Below are positions 27,726 through 36,242 of a stretch of DNA of 64,000 bases, piece by piece. A program made the translations under genes and the position numbers. Under the pieces are notes generated by a model that worked only from the letters and a program-made list of their open reading frames with translations, was not told the DNA's origin and did no database searches. Source of the stretch: Mycobacterium noviomagense (GTDB lineage: Bacteria > Actinomycetota > Actinomycetes > Mycobacteriales > Mycobacteriaceae); contig NZ_AP022583.1 in assembly GCF_010731635.1 (NCBI RefSeq), forward strand, positions 2,542,001-2,606,000, given 5' to 3'. Within the stretch, counting starts at the first letter, position 1, and every line of letters begins with the position of its first letter.

Positions 27726-28805
27726 GTGACGGCGCCGACGCGAGCCAAGCTGGCCGACGGGCGCGAGCTGCTGTTCTTTTCGCTGCCCGGCCACACCCCT
27801 TCGCCGGTCGCAGATCGCCGGCCACTGCCGCCCCGCCAGCCGTGCCAGTCGCAGCTGCGGTTCGACCGGACAACCGGGCAGTGGGTGATCATCGCGGCGC
27901 TACGCCAAGACCGCACGTACAAGCCGCCGCCCGATCAGTGCCCGCTGTGCCCGGGTCCGACCGGGATGACCAGCGAGGTGCCTGCGCCCGACTACGACGT
28001 CGTCGTCTTCGAAAACCGGTTCCCGAGCCTGTCGGGCGAGGGCGAGTCGGCGCTTCGGGTATCCGAGGGTTTCGCGTCCGCACCTGGGCACGGCCGCTGC
28101 GAGGTGATCTGCTTCTCTAGCAACCACACCGGCTCGTTCGCGGACCTGGAGCCGGCGCACGCCCGGCTCGTCGTCGACGCTTGGCGGCAGCGCACCGCGG
28201 ATCTCATGGCCCGGCCCGGGATCGAGCAAGTGTTCTGTTTCGAGAACCGCGGTGAGGAGATCGGGGTGACGCTGTCCCATCCACATGGCCAGATCTACGG
28301 CTATCCGTATCTGACCCCGCGCACCTCCGCTATGCTGGGCCAGGCTGACGAGCATCGAAAACTTAACGGCAGCAACCTCTTTGCGGATCTCTTGGCATGG
28401 GAGCTGGCCGACGGCAGCCGGGTGATCGCGCGCACCGATCTGTTTACCGCGTTCGTGCCGTTCGCTGCGCGCTGGCCGGTGGAGGTGCACATCTATCCGA
28501 ATAGGTTCGTGCACAATGTTGTTGAGCTCGAGCCGGGGGAACTGGACGATTTCGCGCAGGTCTACCTCGACGTGCTGCGCCGGTTCGACCGGATGTATTC
28601 TGCACCGCTGCCGTATATGTCGGCGCTACACCAGTTCGCCGACACGGACGCTCAGCGGGAGGGTTACTTCCACGTCGAGCTGATGTCGATCCGCCGCAGC
28701 GCGGTTGCGCTCAAGTACTTGGCCGCGTCCGAGTCGGCGATGGATGCGTTTATCAGCGACGTGACGCCCGAAGACGTGGCCCAGCGGCTGCGAGAACTTG
28801 CATGA
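27726..28805 (+). CDS. galT: Galactose-1-phosphate uridylyltransferase GalT
   Basis: This Leloir enzyme exchanges UMP between UDP-glucose and galactose-1-phosphate. The 359 residues show the GalT segments CPLCPGP (metal site), FENRFPSL and the catalytic [12 protein letters not shown] with the nucleophilic His of the HPH. It starts at GTG and overlaps galK by four bases. In M. tuberculosis H37Rv the same position carries two separate frames (galTa/galTb, Rv0618/0619); here the gene is a single intact frame. Confidence 0.95.
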   Translation: MTAPTRAKLADGRELLFFSLPGHTPSPVADRRPLPPRQPCQSQLRFDRTTGQWVIIAALRQDRTYKPPPDQCPLCPGPTGMTSEVPAPDYDVVVFENRFPSLSGEGESALRVSEGFASAPGHGRCEVICFSSNHTGSFADLEPAHARLVVDAWRQRTADLMARPGIEQVFCFENRGEEIGVTLSHPHGQIYGYPYLTPRTSAMLGQADEHRKLNGSNLFADLLAWELADGSRVIARTDLFTAFVPFAARWPVEVHIYPNRFVHNVVELEPGELDDFAQVYLDVLRRFDRMYSAPLPYMSALHQFADTDAQREGYFHVELMSIRRSAVALKYLAASESAMDAFISDVTPEDVAQRLRELA

Positions 28806-29884
28806 CGGTCCGATACGCCGCGCCGGGGCGGATCAACCTGATCGGCGAACACACTGACTACAACAGCGGTTTGGCGCTGCCGATCGCGCTGCCGCAACGC
28901 ACGGTGGTGACGTTCGCGCCGGAGCGGGGTGACGCGATCACTGTGAGCAGCGACCGCGCGCAGGGCTCGGTGCGGATTCCGCTGGGCACCGTTGCCGGAG
29001 AGGTGTGCGGCTGGGCCGGCTATGTGGCCGGGGTGATTTGGGCGATGCGCGCCGCGGGCTACGCGGTGCCCGGTGGCACGATGTCGATCAGCAGCGACGT
29101 CGAGATTGGCTCGGGCCTGGCGTCGTCGGCGGCGCTCGAGTGCGCGGTGCTGGGTGCTTTGACGTCGGCCGCAGGCGTGTCGATCGACCGGATCGAGCAG
29201 GCACGGCTCGCGCAGCGCGCCGAAAATGAATATGTCGGCGCGCCAACGGGTTTGCTCGACCAGCTGGCTGCCCTGTTTGGGGAGCCGTCCACGGCGCTGT
29301 TGATCGACTTTCGGGATCTGACCGTCCGGCCGGTGTCGTTCGACCCTGACGCGCGCGGTGTCGCGTTGCTGCTGATCGACTCTCGGGCCCGGCACAGCAA
29401 CGTCGGCGGAGAATACGCGGCACGGCGGGCGTCGTGTGAGCGTGCAGCCGCGGATCTGCAAGTGTCGTCGCTGCGGGAGGTCACCGATGTTGCGGCGCTG
29501 GCCGCGATCAGCGACCCAGTCAACGCACGCCGCGCCCGTCATGTGCTGACCGAGAACCAGCGGGTGATGGATTTCGTTGCCGCACTGGGCAAATCGGACT
29601 TCGTTGAAGCCGGCCGCATCATGACCGCCTCACATGTTTCCATGCGTGACAACTTCCGAATCACCACCGAGCACATCGACCTGATCGCAGACGTTGCCGT
29701 GCGTGCGGGTGCGTTAGGCGCTCGGATGACCGGCGGAGGGTTCGGCGGCTGCGTGATCGCGTTGGTGCCTGAAGCCCGGGCGGACGCGGTCATGGGGGAG
29801 CTGCGACGGGCCGTGACCGCCGCAGGCCACCCCTGGCCGGTGGTCACCCGAACCTATGCCGCCCAGGGCGCGTGTTTGCTGTGA
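28802..29884 (+). CDS. galK: Galactokinase GalK
   Basis: This GHMP kinase phosphorylates galactose at C1. The 360 residues begin with the galactokinase signature [19 protein letters not shown]. The ATP-binding motif is [13 protein letters not shown] and the third GHMP motif is [15 protein letters not shown]. The ATG overlaps the galT stop (ATGA). It matches Rv0620. A long hairpin lies just downstream. With galT it forms a two-gene galactose-use operon; galE is not in the window. Confidence 0.95.
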   Translation: MTVRYAAPGRINLIGEHTDYNSGLALPIALPQRTVVTFAPERGDAITVSSDRAQGSVRIPLGTVAGEVCGWAGYVAGVIWAMRAAGYAVPGGTMSISSDVEIGSGLASSAALECAVLGALTSAAGVSIDRIEQARLAQRAENEYVGAPTGLLDQLAALFGEPSTALLIDFRDLTVRPVSFDPDARGVALLLIDSRARHSNVGGEYAARRASCERAAADLQVSSLREVTDVAALAAISDPVNARRARHVLTENQRVMDFVAALGKSDFVEAGRIMTASHVSMRDNFRITTEHIDLIADVAVRAGALGARMTGGGFGGCVIALVPEARADAVMGELRRAVTAAGHPWPVVTRTYAAQGACLL

Positions 29885-29907
29885 TGAATCAGGCTGCCAG
29901 GTAACCA

Positions 29908-29977
29908 ATATGGTGTTTGCCCGCCTTCGAGCGATTCGAGACGGTCAAATCGCTTGAAGGCGGGCACTAGGCCATAT
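29908..29977. terminator. Large imperfect inverted repeat after galK
   Basis: An 18-base arm beginning GCCCGCCTTCGAGCG (29919-29936) pairs with 29948-29965 with a single G-U. The loop is 11 bases, and outer ATATGG/CCATAT extends the stem beyond an internal loop. There is no T-run. It probably terminates the galTK message; a REP-like repeat is the alternative. The rest of the 254-base gap holds no gene that I can support. Confidence 0.6.
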
Positions 29978-30138
29978 GGGTCCGAGAGGCGGCCGAACTC
30001 AAAAAAGTTTGCCAGCACTGGTGACTGGGTTGTGTATCAGAGGTGCATGATGGAGTTGCGAAGCGACCAGCCCAGATAAATCGTTGCGGCAATGACCACT
30101 TGATTGCGCGTCGCCGATCCCACGCGAGACCATGAGGC

Positions 30139-30885
30139 ATGGTCGGCTATGTCGATGTCCGGGCCTACGCCGAGCTCAACGACTTCCTCGGTCCGGACCC
30201 CCGGGCCATGACCATGCGCCGCCCGTTCCGGAGTCATCAGACGGTCAAGGACGTGCTCGAGGCAATGGGAATTCCGCATACCGAGGTCGACCTCATTCTG
30301 GTGAACGGCGAACCGGTCGACTTCGCCCACCGCCCGATGACGGGCGATCGCATTGCCGCCTACCCGATGTTCGAAGCGCTCGACATCGCAGCGACAACAA
30401 GGCTGCGCCCAGTGCCGCTGCGCGAGCCCCGCTTCGTCGTCGACGTCAACCTCGGTCGGCTCGCGCGCCTGCTGCGAGTGCTGGGCTTCGACGTGTGGTG
30501 GTCAAGCGACGCCGACGATCAGAGCCTGGCCGATATCAGCTTGGCCCAGCAGCGGATCCTGCTGACCCGAGACCGAGGCCTGTTGAAGCGTCGCGCCATC
30601 ACCCACGGCCTGTTCATCCGCGCCGACGACCCGGAAGAACAGATATTGGAAGTTATTCGGCGACTGGATCTGCGTCAGCGGCTGGCCCCGCTAACCCGAT
30701 GCGTGCGCTGCAACGGCAAACTTGCCAGCGTCACCAAGGACGAAGTGATCGGCCAGCTCGAGCCGTTGACCCGCCGCTACTACGACGAGTTCAGCCGCTG
30801 CACGGACTGCGGGCAGATCTATTGGGCCGGCTCGCATTACGCGCGGCTGCTCACCCTCGTCGAGCGACTGCGCCACCAACTTTGA
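30139..30885 (+). CDS. Mut7-C RNase-domain protein with ubiquitin-like N-terminus (Rv0579-like)
   Basis: The 248-residue protein has two parts. Residues 1 to about 90 form a beta-grasp, ThiS-like domain (VDLILVNGEPVDF). Residues about 95-248 are a Mut7-C/PIN-like RNase domain: FVVDVNLGRLARLLRVLGFD, with Asp residues at the probable active site, then LLTRDRGLLKRR. It ends with a zinc ribbon of two CxxC pairs (CVRC and CTDC). It matches Rv0579. It is predicted to be an RNase; the substrate is unknown. Confidence 0.88.
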   Translation: MVGYVDVRAYAELNDFLGPDPRAMTMRRPFRSHQTVKDVLEAMGIPHTEVDLILVNGEPVDFAHRPMTGDRIAAYPMFEALDIAATTRLRPVPLREPRFVVDVNLGRLARLLRVLGFDVWWSSDADDQSLADISLAQQRILLTRDRGLLKRRAITHGLFIRADDPEEQILEVIRRLDLRQRLAPLTRCVRCNGKLASVTKDEVIGQLEPLTRRYYDEFSRCTDCGQIYWAGSHYARLLTLVERLRHQL

Positions 30886-30886
30886 C

Positions 30887-31369
30887 CTAAGCGGGCGTCA
30901 ACCGGACAGCAGCCAGCTTCAGCCGGTCGACCGCCTCGGCGAATTCGTCGAGCGACGGGATTCCCTGATCGCGGAATTTCAGTCCCATCATGCGCTGGGC
31001 GTTCTTGGGGCCGTAGGACTCCGCGCAGCGCCGATGGAGGTCGGCGACCACTCCGCGGTCTTGGATCAGCTCACCGCGCATAGCAGTCGTCTTGCCGTCG
31101 AGGACGACCTGGGCGTCGGCGCCGTCGCGGAAGTTGTGCTTCCACGGCGCGCTGGTCAGGGCGTAGAGAATGTTGTCAATCCGGTGCGCGCTCACCGGAA
31201 TTGAGTACTGCCGCCCGGTTTTTCGTCCCGTGAAGCTCAGCACCATCAGCTGCTTGCGGGCCGGCCCCATGAGCGGAGTGCGCAACAGTGACCGCAGGAC
31301 GGGATTGACAACACGAAGTACAGGTTGTGGTGGGTGCGATTCGGTGACCGCTGGAGACTGTTCTGCCAT
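30887..31369 (-). CDS. Deazaflavin-dependent nitroreductase-type protein (Rv0580c-like)
   Basis: The 160-residue protein resembles the small F420-binding split-barrel proteins of the Ddn/DUF385 group. Typical segments are LSFTGRKTGRQYSIPVS, ILYALTSAPWKHNFRDG and GKTTAMRGELI. The C-terminal half (YGPKNAQRMMGLKFRD) is helical. It is convergent with the Mut7-C gene with one base between stops, and occupies the Rv0580c position. Substrate and cofactor are inferred from the family only. Confidence 0.8.
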   Translation of the reverse strand: MAEQSPAVTESHPPQPVLRVVNPVLRSLLRTPLMGPARKQLMVLSFTGRKTGRQYSIPVSAHRIDNILYALTSAPWKHNFRDGADAQVVLDGKTTAMRGELIQDRGVVADLHRRCAESYGPKNAQRMMGLKFRDQGIPSLDEFAEAVDRLKLAAVRLTPA

Positions 31370-31387
31370 GCCAACACGGTAGGCCTT

Positions 31388-32008
31388 CTACGCGTCGCCG
31401 AGGTGCCAGCTGACCGTAAATCCGTGGCGCAACACCAGGGCGACCAGCACATCGGCGCGCTCGGCCAGTGGGCACGACTCGGTTGTGAACGCGTCAGGGG
31501 CGAAGAACGCGAAGTTGGCCGAGGTCTTCGGCGTGGTGCGCGGCCGGTAGACGATGGCGTCCAGGTCGCTCCACCACCGCCGGACGGCGTCGGCGAGCCG
31601 ATGACACGTGTCCCACACGTCGGGATGCTGGCCGGTGCTGATCTGGTCGTCGATGCCGAGGACATCGAGGTTGGCCTCGGTGCGCAGGTCGAGCACGCGC
31701 AGATGCCGGGCGGCGACCAGTCGCACCAGGTGGTGGCTGGCGTGGTCGGCCGGGATCACCAGTCCCGTCGGCCAGTAGCGCTCGCGGAATGCGCCGACGT
31801 GTGCGCTGGCCGCGTATCGCGTTCGGAATAAGCCGGATTCGGGGTCGAAGCGAAAGCGCGGCGTGGAAAAGCCGTCCCAGGTCCACTCCGCGGGTGCGGT
31901 GGCGTCGACGCGCCACAGTTCGGTGCCGGCAGCGACGCGGCGCCGGCGCAGGCCGACGGGGCGCGCGGTGGGCAGACGCGCCCGGTAGCCGGCGGGCAGC
32001 TCAGGCAC
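31388..32008 (-). CDS. RES-domain toxin, second type
   Basis: The 206-residue protein has a compact RES domain: LWRVDATAP, then FRFDPESGLFRTRYAASAHVG with the catalytic-type Arg and Tyr, GAFRERYWP with the Glu, and IVYRPRTTPKTSANFAFF. It differs strongly from the RES protein at 15.5 kb, so the two are separate subfamilies rather than a recent duplication. It overlaps its antitoxin gene by eight bases. It is predicted to degrade NAD+. Confidence 0.85.
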   Translation of the reverse strand: MPELPAGYRARLPTARPVGLRRRRVAAGTELWRVDATAPAEWTWDGFSTPRFRFDPESGLFRTRYAASAHVGAFRERYWPTGLVIPADHASHHLVRLVAARHLRVLDLRTEANLDVLGIDDQISTGQHPDVWDTCHRLADAVRRWWSDLDAIVYRPRTTPKTSANFAFFAPDAFTTESCPLAERADVLVALVLRHGFTVSWHLGDA

Positions 32009-32516
32009 CGACAGCGGCCAGCATCCGCCACGCGGTCTCGGCGGTCTTCGGGCGGCGCAGCGCCTCGGCGATCGATGATCCGCCCAGCTCGTCGTGCCGT
32101 AGACGCATGACCCGGTCGGCGGCCACCGGGTCCGACGTGAAGCGCGCCAACAACTCCAGAATCCGCGGCAGATCAGGCCGCAGCCGGTCGTTGTCGAATT
32201 GCCATGCGGGAAACCATGTTTGGTTGCCGACCGCGGACCCCAGCAGTTTGCCTCGGCTGCGCAGCCGGTGCACGGCCTGCGGCGAACCCAGCCTCAACCG
32301 CGTCTGCACTTTCGGTGTGGGCAGCGAGCCCTCGACGAACTCGCGCACCAGGGCGCCGCGTCGCTCCACGTTGAGGCTCGCGGCGGCGATGCGTTCCAGT
32401 GTTCCCTGCGGCGCCGTCGGCGCTTCCAAGATGGCGTCGAGCACCTCGGCGAACCGGGAGTCTTTGCGCGCGCGTTCGGCGACCTGGCGAGCGAGCGGGG
32501 CGACGGCGGTAGGCAT
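32001..32516 (-). CDS. RES-associated antitoxin, second type
   Basis: The 171-residue partner of the second RES toxin has a helical N-terminal half with a possible helix-turn-helix around residues 75-95 (TRLRLGSPQAVHRLRSRGKL). The C-terminal half carries WFPAWQFDNDRLRPDLPRIL, the hallmark of RES-binding antitoxins. Tandem helices ending in EALRRPKTAETAWRMLAA follow. Gene order and overlap match other RES modules. It probably represses its own promoter. Confidence 0.82.
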   Translation of the reverse strand: MPTAVAPLARQVAERARKDSRFAEVLDAILEAPTAPQGTLERIAAASLNVERRGALVREFVEGSLPTPKVQTRLRLGSPQAVHRLRSRGKLLGSAVGNQTWFPAWQFDNDRLRPDLPRILELLARFTSDPVAADRVMRLRHDELGGSSIAEALRRPKTAETAWRMLAAVGA

Positions 32517-32592
32517 GCCTCAGCCTAACACAAGCGCCCAGAATTGAAACAATCGAAACAGGTACCCAGATCCTCGGCGTACTGTGGCCACC

Positions 32593-33530
32593 GTGGCAAG
32601 AACCGAGAACGACAGCTGGGAGATCACCGAAAGTGTGGGTGCGACGGCGCTCGGTGTGGCGGCGGCGCGCGCCGCGGAAACCGACAGTGACGATCCGCTG
32701 ATCCATGATCCATTCGCGCGGGTGTTCCTCGACGCCGCGGAGAGGGGATGTGGAATTGGTTCTCGGCGCCAGAGCTGCCTGCCGAGATCGTCGAGGAAGC
32801 ACCCGACCTGCCGCTGCGGATGCGGTCGATGGTGGACTACATGGCCGTTCGCACGGCGTTTTTCGACAGCTTCTTCCTCGACGCCACCAGCGCCGGTGTG
32901 CGGCAGGTGGTGATCCTGGCCGCGGGTCTGGATTCACGGGCATGGCGGTTGCCGTGGCCGGACGGCACGACGGTCTACGAACTCGACCAGCCCAAGGTGC
33001 TCGAGTTCAAGTTGTCGACGTTGCAAGAACGCGGCGACCAGCCGACGGCCAACGTGGTCGATGTTCCCGTCGATCTGCGCCACGACTGGCCGGAAGCGTT
33101 GCGGCAGGCTGGGTTTGACGCGACAGCGCCCAGCGTGTGGTCGGCCGAGGGGCTGTTGCCGTTCTTGCCGGCAGCGGCCCAGGAGTTGTTGTTCGCGCGG
33201 GTGCAAGCGCTTTCTGTCCCGGGCAGCCGGATCGCGGCCGAGGCGCCGGGGTCGGGCTTCATGGACGGGGACGCCCACGCCAAACAGCGCGAGCAGATGC
33301 AGCGAATCCGCGCGCTGGTAGCCAAAATTGGCGAGCAGCGCGACATCCCCGACATCCAGCAGCTGTGGTACTTCGAGGAGCGCGAAGACGTCGGCGACTG
33401 GTTGCGCCACCACGGCTGGGAGGTATCGGTGGTGCCGGCCGAGGACTTGATGGCCCGCTACGACCGGCGGCCGCCCGACATCGAGGACACTGCGCCGCGC
33501 AGTTTGTTCGTTTCTGCGCAGCGCTTGTAA
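32593..33530 (+). pseudogene. SAM-dependent methyltransferase (Rv0281/Rv0726c family), frameshifted
   Basis: Two adjacent frames together make one member of the mycobacterial leucine carboxyl methyltransferase-like family. Frame 1 gives [20 protein letters not shown] to FARVFLDAA. Frame 3 resumes with [11 protein letters not shown], then [18 protein letters not shown] and the [13 protein letters not shown] motif, to the normal end FVSAQRL. One extra G in the run at 32738-32740 would restore DAAGEGMWNW, so a single-base loss explains the break. It may be a true pseudogene or a homopolymer base-call error. A GTG at 32584 is an alternative start. Confidence 0.85.
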
Positions 33531-34034
33531 CTACACCGCGGAGCTCAGTGCGGCCAGCGCTGCGTCGTAGTTGGGCTCCGACGCGATCTCGGGCACCAGT
33601 TCAGTGTGCGCGACGTTGCCGTCGGGACCGATCACCACAATGGCCCGCGCCAGCAGCCCGGCCATCGGACCGTCGACCATGGTGACGCCGTAGTCGTCGC
33701 CGAAGTTGTCGCGGAACGCCGAGGCGGTTGTGACGTTCTCGATTCCCTCTGCGCCGCAGAATCGCTGCTGCGCGAACGGGAGGTCTTTGGACACGCACAG
33801 CACCGACAGGCCCTGCCCGGCGGCGCGCTCGTTGAAGGTCCGCACGCTGGTCGCGCAGACTGGGGTGTCGATCGAGGGAAAGATGTTGAGCAAGAGCGGC
33901 TTACCGCGGAACTGTTCGCTGCTGACGACGCCGAGGTCGGTGCCGGTCAGGGTGAACGCCGGAGCGGGGGATCCCACGGCCGGAAGCTCGCCAACTGTAT
34001 TGATCGGATTACCACGCAAGGTTATCTGTGCCAT
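33531..34034 (-). CDS. tpx: Thiol peroxidase Tpx
   Basis: This atypical 2-Cys peroxiredoxin reduces peroxides using thioredoxin. The 167 residues have the peroxidatic C60 in SIDTPVCATS and the resolving C93 in RFCGAEG, as in M. tuberculosis Tpx (Rv1932). The conserved GDYGV-type region is DNFGDDYGVTMVDGPM. The start is the ATG giving MAQITLRGNP; the open frame upstream lacks family sequence. It is convergent with the broken methyltransferase with no gap. Confidence 0.95.
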   Translation of the reverse strand: MAQITLRGNPINTVGELPAVGSPAPAFTLTGTDLGVVSSEQFRGKPLLLNIFPSIDTPVCATSVRTFNERAAGQGLSVLCVSKDLPFAQQRFCGAEGIENVTTASAFRDNFGDDYGVTMVDGPMAGLLARAIVVIGPDGNVAHTELVPEIASEPNYDAALAALSSAV

Positions 34035-34098
34035 GGGGCCATAGTCTGCCAAGGACCGCGGCGCCGCCTCCGACCAGGGTCGGCCGTACCGTTGGTTT

Positions 34099-34476
34099 GT
34101 GCGCTGGATCGTCGACGGCATGAACGTGATCGGGACTCGACCCGACGGCTGGTGGCAGGACCGCCGCGGCGCGATGGTGGCGCTGGTGGACAGCCTCGAC
34201 CGCTGGGCGTCGGCCAACGGCGACCAGGTGACGCTGGTGTTCGAGCAGCCGCCGTCGGCCCGGATCGACTCGGTGGCGATCGAGGTGGCATATGCGCCCA
34301 GGGCAGCGGCGAACTCGGCCGACGACGAGATCGTCCGGTTGGTGAGCGTCGACGCCCAACCGCAGGAGATCTGCGTCGTCACCTCGGACCGCACATTGGC
34401 CGGCCGGATCCGCAGCATGGGCGCATCTGTCCAGCCGGCGCACAGCTTCCGCGACCTTGTCGACCCGTCTGGGTAA
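34099..34476 (+). CDS. NYN-domain (YacP-like) putative ribonuclease
   Basis: The 125-residue single-domain protein starts at GTG with RWIVDGMNVIGTRPDGWW, the N-terminal Asp motif of NYN/PIN nucleases. Further acidic positions are in ANSADDEIVRLV and VVTSDRTLAGRIRSMG, giving the usual four-Asp site. It is compact enough to be the complete protein. It is divergent from tpx with 64 bases between. Predicted RNase; the target is unknown. Confidence 0.8.
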   Translation: MRWIVDGMNVIGTRPDGWWQDRRGAMVALVDSLDRWASANGDQVTLVFEQPPSARIDSVAIEVAYAPRAAANSADDEIVRLVSVDAQPQEICVVTSDRTLAGRIRSMGASVQPAHSFRDLVDPSG

Positions 34477-34576
34477 CGCTCGGCCGGCCTCAACCCATCG
34501 GTGCCAAAGACCCCACACCGCGAGGTCGGCCACCGTAGAGTGGGGCGCACCGGGCGTTGAACGCGAGGGCCGGACG

Positions 34577-35671
34577 ATGACCGAGCAGATTGAGTCACCG
34601 CGGGGCAAGCGCATCGTCCTCTGCTTCGACGGCACTGCCAACCAAATCGGAGCCGGCAATCTCACCAACGTCGCCAAGCTGTTCGAGATGCTCGAGAACA
34701 AAGATCCCGGCAGTCAGCTGACCTACTATGACCCCGGCGTGGGGACGCTGGCGTCAGGGACCATGTCGCTGCTGTACGAGCGGGCATTCGGCGTCGGGCT
34801 GAAAGACAATGTGGCAGAGGCGTATCGGTATGTAATGCACCATTGGCGCCCGGGCGATGCGATCTACATCTTCGGCTTCAGCCGCGGTGCCTACACCGCC
34901 CGCGCAGTGGCCGGCATGCTGCTGCGTCCCGGCCTGATGCGGCCCGGTTCGGAGAACCTGCTGCCGTATGCGGTCGAAAAGTACGCGATCAATCGAGATT
35001 TCACCAAAGACGAGTACGCGCACTGGGGCGAGTTTGCCCGCGCGTTCTGCTGGCGCACGGACAACGAGCCGCTGTTTGCGACCGTGCACCAAAACAACCC
35101 GACGCAGGTGTGGCACTACGCGGTGCCGGTCGCGTATGTGGGTCTGTGGGACACCGTCAAGGCGGCGGGCTTTCTGCGGTTCGGCAGCCTGCGGTGGCCG
35201 TACACGCGGTCGCTGCCCAACGTGGCACGCATCCGCCACGCCGTCTCCATCGACGAGCGCCGCCGTCCGTACCGCGAATACCTCGTCGAACGCCACCCGA
35301 ACGGGCTCGAGGAGCGGTGGTTCGCCGGCGTTCACGCCGACGTGGGCGGCACGTTTATGCCCGATCATCGGCTGGCCACTATCGCGCTGAAGTGGATCGT
35401 TGACGGGGTGGTCGGCGAGCTGGCGATCGACGCCGCGGCTTACCGGCAGCAGTGCGCGGTGACTGATGACTTCGCTACCGCACCAATCCATCACAACGGA
35501 AAGCTGTGGTATCTGGTTGGGCGCCGGCATCGACCGATGCCCGCCGATGCGCTGGTGCATCCGAGTGTGCTGGTGCGCCGGCGCGCCGACGCGAGCTATC
35601 TACCCGACTTGACCACCGAGCAGCAACAGCGCAGCGCCGACCCGGCGGACTGGATGACGCCAGCGTTATAG
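34577..35671 (+). CDS. DUF2235 (Tle1-like) alpha/beta hydrolase-fold protein
   Basis: The 364-residue protein has the DUF2235 signature. KRIVLCFDGTANQIG is at the N-terminus, the nucleophile elbow IFGFSRGAYTARAVAGML near residue 105, and the late His motif WFAGVHADVGGTF. DUF2235 includes phospholipase effectors of type VI secretion, but no such system is seen here and there is no export signal. The start is the ATG giving MTEQIESP; the frame is open further upstream. The following gene encodes a damaged phospholipase-D-like protein 14 bases away, so they may have worked together. Confidence 0.83.
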   Translation: MTEQIESPRGKRIVLCFDGTANQIGAGNLTNVAKLFEMLENKDPGSQLTYYDPGVGTLASGTMSLLYERAFGVGLKDNVAEAYRYVMHHWRPGDAIYIFGFSRGAYTARAVAGMLLRPGLMRPGSENLLPYAVEKYAINRDFTKDEYAHWGEFARAFCWRTDNEPLFATVHQNNPTQVWHYAVPVAYVGLWDTVKAAGFLRFGSLRWPYTRSLPNVARIRHAVSIDERRRPYREYLVERHPNGLEERWFAGVHADVGGTFMPDHRLATIALKWIVDGVVGELAIDAAAYRQQCAVTDDFATAPIHHNGKLWYLVGRRHRPMPADALVHPSVLVRRRADASYLPDLTTEQQQRSADPADWMTPAL

Positions 35672-35685
35672 AGGAGCACCTTGCC

Positions 35686-36242
35686 ATGGCACTTGATTCG
35701 CTGTCTGAGCTGGACCAGTACAAAGCCGCGCCCTTTCCGCCCGGCTACCCAGACACCACCCGCACGTTCTACAGCCCGGTCGACCGCGTGCACGACGCGC
35801 TCGCGGCGTTGCTGACCTCGGCCGCCAAGAGCCTCGTCGTGGCGATGTACGGCTACGACGACCCGCAGCTGAATTCGGTCCTGCAGTCCAAGCTGAAGAA
35901 CCAAACATCTATGTGCAAATGAGTCTGGACTCCACGCAAGCCAAAGGAGTCGCCGAGCGCGATCTGCTGGCGCCATGGCTGAACGACAAAACCGGCAACA
36001 GCATTGCGTTCGGCCACAGTGAGAAGTCGGCGATCATGCACCTGAAGATGGTGATCATCGACGGGGTCGATGTGGTGACCTGCTCCACCAACTGGTCCGC
36101 GGGCGGAGAATCCCGACAGGACAACCAGCTCACCGTGATCCGCGACCCACTGGTGTGCGCCGAAGCCCGCTCACGGATCGACATCATCCACGACGACATG
36201 CTCAAGCAGATGGCCGCACATGCGGCGGTGGCTCACGATTAG
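35686..36242 (+). pseudogene. Phospholipase D-like protein, frameshifted
   Basis: Frame 1 runs from MALDSLSELDQ to KLKNQTSMCK and stops; frame 3 carries on with QMSLDSTQAKGV. Adding one C in the CC run at 35902-35903 would give KLKNPNIYVQMSLDS without a break. The second part holds the HKD motif IMHLKMVIID (HxKx4D) followed by CSTNWSAGGESRQDNQ, typical of phospholipase D/nuclease domains. Only one HKD is present, so it would act as a dimer. The ribosome site is GAGGAG. It may be a pseudogene or a base-call error. Confidence 0.82.
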
